DNA from: CAMDKS01 sp964402975
GTDB lineage: Bacteria; Bdellovibrionota_B; Oligoflexia; Oligoflexales; RGVZ01
Reading direction: 5' to 3'
DNA: 64,000 nt
Assembly: GCA_964402975.1 (NCBI GenBank)
Contig: CAYOEM010000008.1
Span: 1-64,000, forward strand
Shown here: piece by piece, positions 1 to 8,645 of the stretch
Layout: each line of letters starts with the position of its first letter
How positions within the stretch are numbered: the first letter of the stretch is position 1
Made by a program: the position numbers and the translations under genes
Notes under the pieces: generated by a model
The model's input: the letters and a program-made list of their open reading frames with translations, nothing else
What the model was told of the DNA's origin: nothing
Databases searched by the model: none

Positions 1-78
1 AACGGCGCGTACGCCGTCGGATTGAGCAAGTCGGAGCAATTAAGTGGGCCAGTTTTAACCGCCTTGCAAAGATCCTAG
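1..78 (+). CDS. C-terminal end of an unidentified protein (partial)
   Basis: Frame 1 is open from the window edge to a TAG at 76-78 and encodes 25 residues (NGAYAVGLSKSEQ...). The composition looks like a real protein end and is faintly reminiscent of the end of ABC-type solute-binding proteins, but 25 residues are too few to name it. It would run convergently into the small ORF at 85-273, leaving 6 bp between them. The minus strand is also open here without a clear start, so the strand is not certain. Confidence 0.35.
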   Translation, partial: NGAYAVGLSKSEQLSGPVLTALQRS

Positions 79-84
79 AAGCTT

Positions 85-273
85 TCAGGGGTTTCCAAGA
101 CTCTTTATAAGACACACTAAGCAAAGCGTGGCACAAATCGCGACCAGATAGACCCAAAAGCGATTTGTATTCAAAGAATTCGACTCATCTCCGAGCCAAA
201 AGCTTCGGCTTTTGGTCACCCAGGATTTTTCATCGGAATCGATTGGGGTCCGAGACAAATTGAAAGCCCTCAA
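85..273 (-). CDS. small single-span membrane protein downstream of cyoE
   Basis: 62 residues with a TTG start. The start overlaps the cyoE stop codon (TTGA at 270-273), which suggests translational coupling to cyoE. The first ~38 residues are polar; residues ~39-58 form one hydrophobic segment (YLVAICATLCLVCLIKSL). No family recognised. The position behind cyoE makes a link to heme or cytochrome oxidase biogenesis possible, but that is inference only. A perfect hairpin (196-215) lies inside it, so the region could instead be an untranslated 3' end. Confidence 0.4.
   Translation of the reverse strand: MRAFNLSRTPIDSDEKSWVTKSRSFWLGDESNSLNTNRFWVYLVAICATLCLVCLIKSLGNP
196..215. repeat. perfect 8-bp hairpin with TTCG loop
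   Basis: CCAAAAGC (196-203), loop TTCG (204-207), GCTTTTGG (208-215). On the plus strand this is a UUCG-type tetraloop. It is not followed by a T-run on either strand, so it is not a standard intrinsic terminator. It lies inside the small ORF 85-273, about 55 bp past the cyoE stop. Confidence 0.5.
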
Positions 274-1187
274 GAAAAGCTCAATAGTCTATCTACGATC
301 AGGGCTCCAAATACCCCAAATAGGTAAAGACAAGAGTAGTGAAACAAAGGCATCGCAAATTTATTATCACGGGAACGAAACAACTTCCAAGCCATCCAGG
401 CAAAATAAGCTGTAAAAAGCAACGCACCACTCAGGTATACGACACCAGCGGCGCCAAACCAGGTCAAGCTAGCGATCACGGGAAACAGGGTTAGCGTGTA
501 CAGTAAAATCTGTCTTCTTGTAGCCTCTTCTCCGCGAACTACTGGCATCATAGGAATTCCAGCGGCAGCATAATCATCTTTATACTTCAATGCTAAAGCC
601 CAAAAATGGGGTGGCGTCCAAAGAAAAATAATTAAAAACAAAACAACTGCCGGCCAACCAATCGTTGAATCTACCGAAGCCCATCCGATAAGTGGGCCAA
701 CAGCTCCAGCTGCTCCACCGATAACGATATTTTGCTCTGTTCGCCGCTTAAGATACATCGTGTAAAAAAGAACATAAAAAGCGTTAGCCAGTACTGCAAT
801 CAGAGCAGCTACTAACGAGGCGCCAAACGTTAAGACCAGAAACGACAGCAATCCTAAGGATGCACCAAAGATCATGGCGTTTGCATTGGGTACTCGGCCA
901 CTTGCGACCGGACGCCGACGCGTTCGCACCATATGCCGATCGATTTCTGCATCGACCAAGTGATTGAACACCGCGGCAGATGACGATGCTAACCACGTCC
1001 CCACCAGGCTGAAGACAATCAGACTCATCTTAGGTAGTTCACCGTCTACTGCCAAAAGAATCCCTGGCAAAACAGTGACCACCACCAGTAACGTGATTGT
1101 CGGTTTTGTTAGATTAAAATAATCCCGCCAAGTGGCTCCAGCAATGCTAGTCGCCGATGGGGGGCAAGCCGTCACACTCGAACTCAT
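270..1187 (-). CDS. cyoE: protoheme IX farnesyltransferase (heme O synthase)
   Basis: UbiA-family membrane prenyltransferase, 305 residues, the usual length for CyoE/CtaB. It transfers a farnesyl group from farnesyl diphosphate to heme b to make heme O for heme-copper oxidases. The first prenyl-diphosphate/Mg motif is clear at residues ~75-93 (NHLVDAEIDRHMVRTRRRP), followed by several hydrophobic helices. The ATG at 1187 is preceded by a GGTGGA ribosome binding site. It sits 10 bp behind a 48-residue membrane ORF and overlaps a 62-residue ORF at its end, forming a probable three-gene unit. No oxidase subunits are visible in the window. Confidence 0.95.
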   Translation of the reverse strand: MSSSVTACPPSATSIAGATWRDYFNLTKPTITLLVVVTVLPGILLAVDGELPKMSLIVFSLVGTWLASSSAAVFNHLVDAEIDRHMVRTRRRPVASGRVPNANAMIFGASLGLLSFLVLTFGASLVAALIAVLANAFYVLFYTMYLKRRTEQNIVIGGAAGAVGPLIGWASVDSTIGWPAVVLFLIIFLWTPPHFWALALKYKDDYAAAGIPMMPVVRGEEATRRQILLYTLTLFPVIASLTWFGAAGVVYLSGALLFTAYFAWMAWKLFRSRDNKFAMPLFHYSCLYLFGVFGALIVDRLLSFS

Positions 1188-1197
1188 AGTCCACCAA

Positions 1198-1344
1198 TTA
1201 CCAACGCGGAGTCATTCCGACCCAAATAGGAAAGAACACGCAGAGATAAAATAATGCCGGGAACATGAACATGATGATAATCATGGCCAGCCAGCCCTTA
1301 CCTTCCCTCTCCAGATCACGCACAGGCGCATTTTTCGTAGTCAT
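1198..1344 (-). CDS. 48-residue single-span membrane protein upstream of cyoE
   Basis: ATG at 1344, stop TAA at 1198-1200, 10 bp before cyoE on the same strand. A GGGAG site lies 11 nt upstream of the ATG. The first ~18 residues are charged (MTTKNAPVRDLEREGKGW), then one hydrophobic span of ~25 residues follows (AMIIIMFMFPALFYLCVFF). The aromatic C-terminus ends MTPRW. The shape resembles small accessory subunits of terminal oxidases, and the location next to cyoE fits that, but no family is recognised. Confidence 0.6.
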   Translation of the reverse strand: MTTKNAPVRDLEREGKGWLAMIIIMFMFPALFYLCVFFPIWVGMTPRW

Positions 1345-1469
1345 ATGGCAGCACTGCTCCCGAAGCAATCAAGGTTTGTTGAGACGCCTATCATGGACGT
1401 TTCTTAGGAAAAAAGCAAATTCGATTACTTAGCAAAAAGGGAAGGTCTGATTAATTATTAGTCAAAATG

Positions 1470-3770
1470 TTAGCGCGACAGGTACTCGTACACTCTTTGG
1501 TTTCTCAAGACTCCCTTCACGTAATCTCTGGTCTCCTGATAGGGAATCAACTCGATGAAGACCATCGGGTCATCAAACAGTCGCCTTGCGATCCATGAAT
1601 CGACGGTCTGAACGCCTGCATTATAAGCAGCGTAAGATTGAGCTTTCTCATTGCGAAACCTAGCATGCAGCTCTCGAATATAGTCGGCCGCAAGCCTAAT
1701 GTTAATCTCTGGTTTCATCAGATCTTGAGGAATATTCAGCCGATCTTTGTCGGGCAATGCGGCGTTTTTTAAAAGCCTTTTGGCCGTGTAGGGCATCAGT
1801 TGCATAACGCCATACGCATTGGCTCCGCTCTTAGCATCCGCCTTGAAACTGGACTCTTGTCGAGAAATCGCAAGTAGCTCATTGTGGTCGACTCCGAGTT
1901 CCTTGCCCACTGATTGATAAGTATTGAGATAGGGGCGAGGGAAATATGTGAGTATCTGCTCAGGCCAATCACGCCAAAAGTCGCCGGTTTTCATCATCTT
2001 GGTAGTCATAGAGATCGAAGCAAGCCAATTACCTACCGACCCGTGTAATCTAGAAACATATACAGCCCATTTTATATCTTTGAATCCGCCACCTGATGGC
2101 TGCTCGATTGAGCGCTGAAGCTCTTCGACGGCCAATGTAGATAGTTGGGGAGTTTTCAACGACGCAAGAATTTCAGCTCGTCGCAGCAGCCTACCCCGAT
2201 CTCGATCTTCACGCAGATCATCAACATCGATACGCTGCCAGTTAGATAACTTTCCGACAAGGTCTTTCACGTCTTCAAACGGCGTCTCCCAAGACTTCGC
2301 CTGCTGACCGCCCACCGTTGACAGAGCGACAACGCTATAGAAGCTTACAGGATAATCCTCAGAAAGCGTCTTTGCATAAAACGACGACTCTGCGGCATTA
2401 CCAAGTTTATGATGAGCGCGAGCGAGCCAAAACAAAACTTGCGGACGAATCTTTTCGTCGGTTGTGTCGGTCAGTAGCTGCTCCCACACCCTCCGAGCTT
2501 GATCAAAATCGCCGGCCAAGAAGCGGTAAAGACCCTGACTCCAACGAAATCGGGTCGTCCACTCATCCGGAAGTCCTGGCTGCCGCAACGCGAGCTCAGC
2601 AATATTAAAAGACTTATCCCAATCACGCGCCTCTACGGCCAATCGAAAGGCAAGAATGTGATAAGTCTCTGCAGCTGCCGACACAAGATTATTCTTCTGC
2701 TCTTGGCTTAAGGCGAACGATTGAAGAAGCGCTGAATTCACATAATTCAGCACATCATCGGCGAACGTTCTCGCTGAATCACCATCACCGATGTTGGCTC
2801 GAGCTCGTGCAGCCCACAATGTTTCTTCAATTCGGCGCTGTTCGAAAGCCACCCTCGACAAGGCTAGGGTGGACTCGTTAATCGCAGGGTTTTTCCAAAG
2901 CTGCATGTAGGGTATGTACAAAGGTGCAACGGAATCCCTTTCGCCCTGATCACGCCGCATTCTGATCATGCGCGAATACGACTCTAAAGCCAAAGGCATC
3001 AGTGAAGCTTGGGATGCGAGGCGTGGCGCAATTTCAGAGAATGCCGCTAGGGCTTTTGCGGGTTGGCCAGAGCACTGATCGGCAAGGGCATCAAAATATT
3101 TTGCAACATCTGGTAGTAGCGTCTTTTTCCAAGTTTGCCAGTTTGACGAAACATGGCCTTTATATCGACAATAGTCCTCGGCCAGAGCGGTCAAAACTGG
3201 ATCGTCTGGCGGAACGCCCTCCGTCTCGGGGGGCTCAAGCGTAGCGTCAGGAGTAACTCCGTTCAAAAATTCCGGTATTTCTTTCAACAGGATCGGTAGA
3301 ATCTTCTCCTCTGTCTGTAAAGATCGACTGAGCATCCAAGGGCCAAGACTACCCCCTCGTGTTTCAACTAATACAATCCGAGCCATCTCACGACGATCTA
3401 ACTTACTACCGTTAAATCTTGATTTTGCAAAAGCTCGAACCCAGCCAGAAAAAGCGCGCTCTCCAAAGGCTCCCTTCGCTACTGACACTGCCTCTAACCA
3501 AGCCGTCAAGGCTGCAGCAGCATCACCCTTAGCTTCAGCATTCATTGCATCGAGCATCGATTCAACATCTGCTAACAATTCGCGATCCGATGGATTTTTC
3601 TTGAGGTATTGACCTAATAAATCTCGACTTTTGCTAAAATCTTCGCCGACTAACTGTGCCGGCGATAGGACATCCAGAGAGACTTTTACGGGTCGGAGTG
3701 TGCTTGTGCAACCGCACAAACCGGTGAAAATAAATAATGTCAGGGCATTTTTAAAGCTGGTCCAGCGCAT
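1470..3770 (-). CDS. Slt-type lytic murein transglycosylase, lipoprotein
   Basis: 766 residues. The N-terminus is a lipoprotein signal with lipobox LCGC, so the enzyme is probably anchored to a membrane facing the periplasm. The long middle is helical and repeat-like (TPR or Slt70 U-domain style). The last ~140 residues are the GH23 SLT domain: catalytic Glu about residue 639 in ISRQESSF, then the NAYGVMQLMP and AYNAG motifs. It cleaves the MurNAc-GlcNAc bond of peptidoglycan to give 1,6-anhydro ends. It is somewhat longer than E. coli Slt70. It is followed 125 bp later by the 48-residue ORF and cyoE. The extra N-terminal length and the lipid anchor set it apart from soluble Slt70. Confidence 0.9.
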   Translation of the reverse strand: MRWTSFKNALTLFIFTGLCGCTSTLRPVKVSLDVLSPAQLVGEDFSKSRDLLGQYLKKNPSDRELLADVESMLDAMNAEAKGDAAAALTAWLEAVSVAKGAFGERAFSGWVRAFAKSRFNGSKLDRREMARIVLVETRGGSLGPWMLSRSLQTEEKILPILLKEIPEFLNGVTPDATLEPPETEGVPPDDPVLTALAEDYCRYKGHVSSNWQTWKKTLLPDVAKYFDALADQCSGQPAKALAAFSEIAPRLASQASLMPLALESYSRMIRMRRDQGERDSVAPLYIPYMQLWKNPAINESTLALSRVAFEQRRIEETLWAARARANIGDGDSARTFADDVLNYVNSALLQSFALSQEQKNNLVSAAAETYHILAFRLAVEARDWDKSFNIAELALRQPGLPDEWTTRFRWSQGLYRFLAGDFDQARRVWEQLLTDTTDEKIRPQVLFWLARAHHKLGNAAESSFYAKTLSEDYPVSFYSVVALSTVGGQQAKSWETPFEDVKDLVGKLSNWQRIDVDDLREDRDRGRLLRRAEILASLKTPQLSTLAVEELQRSIEQPSGGGFKDIKWAVYVSRLHGSVGNWLASISMTTKMMKTGDFWRDWPEQILTYFPRPYLNTYQSVGKELGVDHNELLAISRQESSFKADAKSGANAYGVMQLMPYTAKRLLKNAALPDKDRLNIPQDLMKPEINIRLAADYIRELHARFRNEKAQSYAAYNAGVQTVDSWIARRLFDDPMVFIELIPYQETRDYVKGVLRNQRVYEYLSR

Positions 3771-3790
3771 ACTACTGTCATGATACCCTG

Positions 3791-4780
3791 TTATCCTCCA
3801 ATCGTCACACGAAAAACCCTCGGGGCGACGAGCGACGAAGATACAACCATGTACCGATCATCTTCAATGAAATCAACGCTCTGCACATCCTTAAGACGTT
3901 CTTTGCTGTAAAGCTTTCTCCTGGACTGGAGATGCATGAATTCCACCGCACCATCGTCAAACGTCAGCACATGAAATGCCTTGGCTGCGCCAAATGTGGA
4001 AATCTTCCTTTGGCCCGTTACCGGCACGACTTGTCGACGCCTGAAATCTTGATCGAATATGATGACAGCCTTGTTTGTCCATGCGAACAAATCGTCACGA
4101 TCTCCCGCCACGCCGCGAAGTGGCGACTTTGCCGAATATGCTGATTCATAGGTCCCGATTGATCCAGATACTGTGAATTTTATGAGGTCTCGTTGTCGCG
4201 AAAACAACAAGGTTGTTTGTCCCGATTTGTCACTACGAACTATTGCTGAATGTGTTGCCTGAATATCGGATTTTGCTCGATATAACTTGGGAGTTTGCTC
4301 CTTCATGGAAAACAGATAAATGCCGCACCGACTGAATATGTAATAGATCCCACCATCAAGCTTGCCCGCCGCAGCCGTGGTTATCGCAGGACATTTAGAA
4401 TCAAACTTCGCTTCAAGCGTACGCCACTTTTTAGCAGAATGATCAAAAATCCAGATGGCAACTTCATCAAAACCTAAGACTTCCGCCGAGGTAACATCTA
4501 ATATTCGGAACAAAGACCCGACGGCTAAAGGCATCTCATAACGGGTCACCGAAGATGTCTCCAGATTCCATCGCCACATGTTTTTGGCACCAGATACCCA
4601 TAGTTCCCTAGAGGCTCCGTTATATACAGGTCGTCCTTTTAAATTATCAGACATCATAGCTTCACCCTGTAAAGTGGAAGGCTTTAGCTCTATCATGTCT
4701 ATGTTTGAATAATTTGCTTGGCCAGAGAAAAGACCCAATGCCGCAAGCGGCAAAAAAATGGCGAACGCTTGGTTCAGCAT
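3791..4780 (-). CDS. secreted protein of unknown function, propeller-like
   Basis: 329 residues from the ATG at 4780. The longer frame from 4846 would overlap holA, while 4780 has a TGAGG site upstream and starts a clean signal peptide (LNQAFAIFLPLAALGLFSG). The mature part has recurring short strands with W/F and D patterns (VAIWIFDHSAKKWRTLEAK, LFAWTNKAVIIFDQDFRR), reminiscent of beta-propeller blades, but no named repeat was recognised. It sits between holA (13 bp upstream) and slt (20 bp downstream) on the same strand, probably co-transcribed. It could be periplasmic or exported. Confidence 0.7.
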   Translation of the reverse strand: MLNQAFAIFLPLAALGLFSGQANYSNIDMIELKPSTLQGEAMMSDNLKGRPVYNGASRELWVSGAKNMWRWNLETSSVTRYEMPLAVGSLFRILDVTSAEVLGFDEVAIWIFDHSAKKWRTLEAKFDSKCPAITTAAAGKLDGGIYYIFSRCGIYLFSMKEQTPKLYRAKSDIQATHSAIVRSDKSGQTTLLFSRQRDLIKFTVSGSIGTYESAYSAKSPLRGVAGDRDDLFAWTNKAVIIFDQDFRRRQVVPVTGQRKISTFGAAKAFHVLTFDDGAVEFMHLQSRRKLYSKERLKDVQSVDFIEDDRYMVVSSSLVAPRVFRVTIGG

Positions 4781-4793
4781 GGAATAACTAACC

Positions 4794-5735
4794 TCAAGCT
4801 CCAGCGAGTGCTTCGATAATTTGAGAGAGAATGAGTGATTCATCAATGCCCGAAGATTTCAACCGACGATCCGCCTCAATGCATGCGTTCAGACCTGCCA
4901 TCCCCCTAGATCGAACGCCACGCTCAACTTGCTCTCTTGAATAACGAGAAAATATGCCGTTGATAGCGACTGCTGACTCACCTCGATTAAGGAAACTTTC
5001 TGTCAAAAGATGAGCCTTAGCTGTTTTCTTTTCTCTCAGGAGTTTGAACAAATCAAAAATATCATCATCTCTGATGTTACCAAGTGAGGGTGCTACGTCC
5101 TCTTTGTCGATCTGACGACTAACATCGGCGAACTGAAGACTGAGTTTCAAAATCTCGTTTTCAATCTTCATCAAGTCCAGACCGGAGGACTCTAAGATCA
5201 AATTCAGAGCGTCAGATGACAAATTGACTCGATGACGGGTGGCGAGTGCAGCTGCTATCTTGGAATAGCCCCCAAAACTCTGCGGCTCAAAACAATTCAC
5301 AATTTTAGCACCTAGTCTTTTCATGTGTTTTTGGATATCGACAGGTAATTTTTCACCCGCATCGATCACCAACCATGACTTAAGGGCTACGGCATCAGGC
5401 AAAGTGCTGAGCCAAGTACCAAAGGTTTTTAATACGGTGGCGCGACGAAGAATGTAAAGCGTAGTGGGTTCAAAGAGACTCGACTGCATGCAGATGGACT
5501 GAAAATCACGCTGCTCAATCTCGCTACATTCAACTGAATTAACCTCACCCAACTGATTTTGAAGCCAAAACTTCTTAATGCTATCAAGAGTTTTTCCATG
5601 AAGATAATATGAGGGGCCTACGACACATATAATTCTCGGAAAAGTTTGGGCTGATTTGGCGGCAAATAACGCGCGCATGTCAGCCAGGTAGTCGTCGTAG
5701 CTTGGCCCATTCGAAATTTTGCTCTGCCACGTCAC
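4794..5735 (-). CDS. holA: DNA polymerase III subunit delta
   Basis: 313 residues from GTG 5735, or 330 from TTG 5786. The later start has a GCGGGACGG site and puts about 40 residues before the core strand IICVVGPSYYLHG, close to E. coli HolA; the TTG overlaps ppx by 16 bp without a ribosome site. HolA is the clamp-loader subunit that opens the beta sliding clamp. Visible family features are the N-terminal domain ending in VVGP, the segment SSLFEPTTLYILRRA, the conserved NEILKLSLQF region and the alpha-helical C-terminus. Placement is mid-operon between ppx and the secreted protein gene. The assignment rests on overall pattern since delta subunits are divergent. Confidence 0.85.
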   Translation of the reverse strand: MTWQSKISNGPSYDDYLADMRALFAAKSAQTFPRIICVVGPSYYLHGKTLDSIKKFWLQNQLGEVNSVECSEIEQRDFQSICMQSSLFEPTTLYILRRATVLKTFGTWLSTLPDAVALKSWLVIDAGEKLPVDIQKHMKRLGAKIVNCFEPQSFGGYSKIAAALATRHRVNLSSDALNLILESSGLDLMKIENEILKLSLQFADVSRQIDKEDVAPSLGNIRDDDIFDLFKLLREKKTAKAHLLTESFLNRGESAVAINGIFSRYSREQVERGVRSRGMAGLNACIEADRRLKSSGIDESLILSQIIEALAGA

Positions 5736-5770
5736 TCTTGACCGTCCCGCTTTAAAGTTAATCAAAAAAA

Positions 5771-7483
5771 TTAATGACTCATCCAAGATTTTTTAGAGTG
5801 GCGGCGCTTACTACTTTTGAGCAGCCGCTCAGCTAATTTGGCAGAGGATCTTTTGGTTTTTACTGCCTTTTTCTTGGATGACCTACGCTTCAGTCCTCGC
5901 ATAGAGCAGCGCTCATAGTCCACCATAAAATGCCAACCTATTGCTTTTTCAAGCGCATCTCGCTCCCTTTCAACCTGCTGGAGCTCCACAAGCGGGTCCG
6001 CCCGATCTTTTACAATGAGCCGCAACTCTGGCGACTTGCCTCTTTTTAGGGCGATTCCTTTGAACAATCCCCGGCGAGAACGATTGAGGGCGACTGCCAA
6101 TCTTAGTACACCCGCAAGAAACTCCACCCGTTCAAACTCATCCTTATGTAAACCAGTTAGCTCACCTTGATCAAACTTTGGTGAAGCTTTCCTATGATGA
6201 AGAGCCACTAACGCAATAAGATGACGCTCATCCTGGGTGAAACCAGAGATTCTTCCATTGTTAATCAAATAATATGTATGCCGATGATAGGATGACTGCG
6301 CGATAAACTTACCGGACTCGTGTAGCCACGCGGCGACATGGAGTAATTCGCGATCACCGAGCCATTGAGACTTAATTTGAGACGGATGCAAGTGACTCAC
6401 AAGTTTGTCAAATATTTCTAAAGCTAAACTGCTCACGCAGTCCGCCTGCTTCGAATCTACCATCCACTGCTCACCAAGCGCTTTTATACTATCCCAGCGT
6501 ATGTCCCTGGCACGGCCAACTTTCTCTCCCGACATTCTCCTGTAGCTATCGACAACGATGCCCTCGCGCAGACCAAATGCGGATATTGTCCACTCCTGCA
6601 CGGAAAACAACCGCGAAACCTCATTCATTACAGCCGCGCCTGCCATGATAATATCCGCACGCGACGAGTCCACGCTTAGAACGTCCCGGATCTTCTTGGG
6701 ATCTTTCAGTCTTTCCATAACGCCCAAAATGGCCCGAAGGTCTTTCGATGGCAAACGGTAACCATTCTCATCTATCAAAACACGCTTTCTAAAAAACCTA
6801 CTATGTAACATTGCCAAGGCTTTGGCTGTGCCCGAGGATGCAATAGCTTTTCTGTAGGAACCTTTTTTTACGCCGCCCGCCAGCGGAAGTAACCTTAAGT
6901 TTATGTACTCGTGCATTTTATTGATATTAGAGGTCGTGATGTTCTTTCTCAGATGCTTTGCAGTCAAAGTCACTGCGCCCAGTTTCAAGCTGGTCACAAA
7001 TTTAATCTCTTCTCCCCGCGCTAGAATAATCTCGGTGCTACCGCCACCGATGTCGATACCTAGGCAGGGTGTTGTCTCCAAAGGCAGCGCGTAACGCATC
7101 CCAAGAAAAACCAAGCGCGCCTCTTCCACGCCGTCAATCAACTCAACTTTCACTTTGGTTTTTTTATAAATCTCGTCAATCAAAAGCTGATGATTTTTGG
7201 CCTCACGCAGCGAATGGGTCGCCACGGCTCTTATTGCTGCCCCGTAGGCCGATGCGATTTTCACCATGTGCGAGACCGTATGAAAAGCTCGTTTAAAGCC
7301 CTCTGGAGACATATTTCCGTCTGGAAGTAAAAATTCACCCAGACGCACACTGATTTTGTCCGTGTCTAAAACTTCCAAGTGCCCGGTAGGGTCCATTCTA
7401 GCGACGATTAAGTGTATTGAATTGCTACCAATATCGATGGCCGCGACCGTTGTGGCTTTTCCAGTATTGGAGCGAACGTACAT
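5771..7483 (-). CDS. ppx: exopolyphosphatase / guanosine pentaphosphatase (Ppx/GppA family)
   Basis: 570 residues. The ASKHA-fold ATPase-like motifs are present: phosphate-1 loop AAIDIGSNSIHLIVARM (~residue 14) and phosphate-2 loop GIDIGGGSTEIIL (~residue 142), with a glutamate-containing GVEEARLVFLGMRY. A C-terminal HD-like helical domain follows (AAWLHESGKF, about residue 385). The enzyme removes terminal phosphate from polyphosphate or pppGpp. The last ~45 residues are extremely basic (RRSSKKKAVKTKRSS and further Lys/Arg runs), not typical for the family; such a tail could bind polyphosphate or nucleic acid. It overlaps the longest reading of holA by 16 bp. ATG 7483 has an AGGA site. Confidence 0.92.
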   Translation of the reverse strand: MYVRSNTGKATTVAAIDIGSNSIHLIVARMDPTGHLEVLDTDKISVRLGEFLLPDGNMSPEGFKRAFHTVSHMVKIASAYGAAIRAVATHSLREAKNHQLLIDEIYKKTKVKVELIDGVEEARLVFLGMRYALPLETTPCLGIDIGGGSTEIILARGEEIKFVTSLKLGAVTLTAKHLRKNITTSNINKMHEYINLRLLPLAGGVKKGSYRKAIASSGTAKALAMLHSRFFRKRVLIDENGYRLPSKDLRAILGVMERLKDPKKIRDVLSVDSSRADIIMAGAAVMNEVSRLFSVQEWTISAFGLREGIVVDSYRRMSGEKVGRARDIRWDSIKALGEQWMVDSKQADCVSSLALEIFDKLVSHLHPSQIKSQWLGDRELLHVAAWLHESGKFIAQSSYHRHTYYLINNGRISGFTQDERHLIALVALHHRKASPKFDQGELTGLHKDEFERVEFLAGVLRLAVALNRSRRGLFKGIALKRGKSPELRLIVKDRADPLVELQQVERERDALEKAIGWHFMVDYERCSMRGLKRRSSKKKAVKTKRSSAKLAERLLKSSKRRHSKKSWMSH

Positions 7484-7544
7484 AGGGCGGTTAGTCCTGA
7501 GGAATTTATGGTTTCCAAACAGTATACCGAGCTGCCGCCTTCTA

Positions 7545-8516
7545 TCAACAGAAGTTCAATTTCGATTTTGCCATATCTACATCACGTTGGATTTGCTCAC
7601 GCAAATCCGAGACATCTTGAAACTTTTTTTCATCTCGTAAACGAGCGCAAAATTTCAGTTCAACATTTTGGCCGTAAAAGTCTAAGTCGCCTTGCGTACG
7701 ATCGTAGACATGTGCTTCGACCGCTACGCCCTTATTTTGCATGTCAAACGTTGGTCTCAGTCCCACGTTAATGACAGCCCCCATCTGGTCTATTCCCCGA
7801 AGTTCAGAGGAGATGTCGGATTTGACTGACAAGAACCCTGCATAAACACCTATTCCCGGAATCAACTGGTCCATGTGGTCTAGGTTTGCAGTCGGGAAGC
7901 CGATGCTACGGCCTAACTTTTGACCCTCTACCACCATTCCGGTGAGGGCAAATGGCCGCCCCAACATCTTATTGGCCAAGTCCACCCGACCATCTCGTAA
8001 CCACAAGCGCACCTGTGAACTACTTGCCACGATATCGCCCAGATGAACGGGCTGTACAATGACACATTCAATGCCCTTCTCAGCGCAGAATTCTCTCAAA
8101 AACTTCGCATCCCCCAAACGGCCTCGTCCAAATCGAAAATCTGTACCGACACTTATTTGCCGGACAGACGCCGCAGACGTGATCCCTTCTAAAAAATCCC
8201 GAGCTGACGTCTCCGCCAGTGCTTTATCGAATTTAAGCTCAAGCATGGCATCAACGTGCAGCCCAGCCAGAATACGGCGCCTGATACTTTGACTATCAAT
8301 TTTCTTGAAACCTATGGTCTTTGAAAAATAGTGCGATGGATGTGGATCGAAAGTCACAACTACACTGATTTGTTGGCGACGTTTTGCTGAAGATACGACG
8401 CCCTCAATCAACTTTTGATGACCTAGGTGGACGCCATCGAAGTTACCCAGTGCCATATAGAAATCGGCGGTACCAAAAAATTCTTTCAATGATTCTAATG
8501 AGTTAAATATATGCAT
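7545..8516 (-). CDS. ribF: bifunctional riboflavin kinase / FAD synthetase
   Basis: 323 residues, the usual length. The N-terminal nucleotidyltransferase half has GNFDGVHLGHQKLI (~residue 23) and TDFRFGRGRLGD; the C-terminal flavokinase half has GRPFALTGMVVEGQKLGRS and GFPTANL, then GVYAG. It phosphorylates riboflavin to FMN and adenylylates it to FAD. It is the first gene before ppx-holA-secreted protein-slt on the minus strand and is divergent from the gene at 8646, so the 129 bp between them should hold its promoter. Confidence 0.96.
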   Translation of the reverse strand: MHIFNSLESLKEFFGTADFYMALGNFDGVHLGHQKLIEGVVSSAKRRQQISVVVTFDPHPSHYFSKTIGFKKIDSQSIRRRILAGLHVDAMLELKFDKALAETSARDFLEGITSAASVRQISVGTDFRFGRGRLGDAKFLREFCAEKGIECVIVQPVHLGDIVASSSQVRLWLRDGRVDLANKMLGRPFALTGMVVEGQKLGRSIGFPTANLDHMDQLIPGIGVYAGFLSVKSDISSELRGIDQMGAVINVGLRPTFDMQNKGVAVEAHVYDRTQGDLDFYGQNVELKFCARLRDEKKFQDVSDLREQIQRDVDMAKSKLNFC

Positions 8517-8584
8517 TAAAATTCGGGAAATTCTATAGTCAAAATACTATTTTTAATGTTAAGAGGTTCGCTCTCTGACGTCGC

Positions 8585-8608
8585 TTGACACCGTGAATTA
8601 ACGGTCAA
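8585..8608. promoter_or_regulatory. imperfect inverted repeat in the ribF divergent promoter region
   Basis: ACCGT (8590-8594) and ACGGT (8601-8605) are inverted around a 6-nt centre, with outer TTG/CAA. The left edge is a perfect -35 type TTGACA (8585-8590), but no convincing -10 lies 16-18 nt downstream of it. It could be an operator or a hairpin in the leader of the 8646 gene. Function is not shown. Confidence 0.3.
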
Positions 8609-8645
8609 AAAGCGTTTGGTCAATGTAATTTATTGGAGATTGCAG

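Noticed and set aside
1..84. open minus-strand frame at the left edge
   Set aside because: No start codon with a ribosome site follows the small ORF at 85-273; the plus-strand reading ending at 78 looks more protein-like.
4781..4846. N-terminal extension of the secreted protein gene into holA
   Set aside because: It removes the signal peptide from the N-terminus and overlaps holA; ATG 4780 has a ribosome site.
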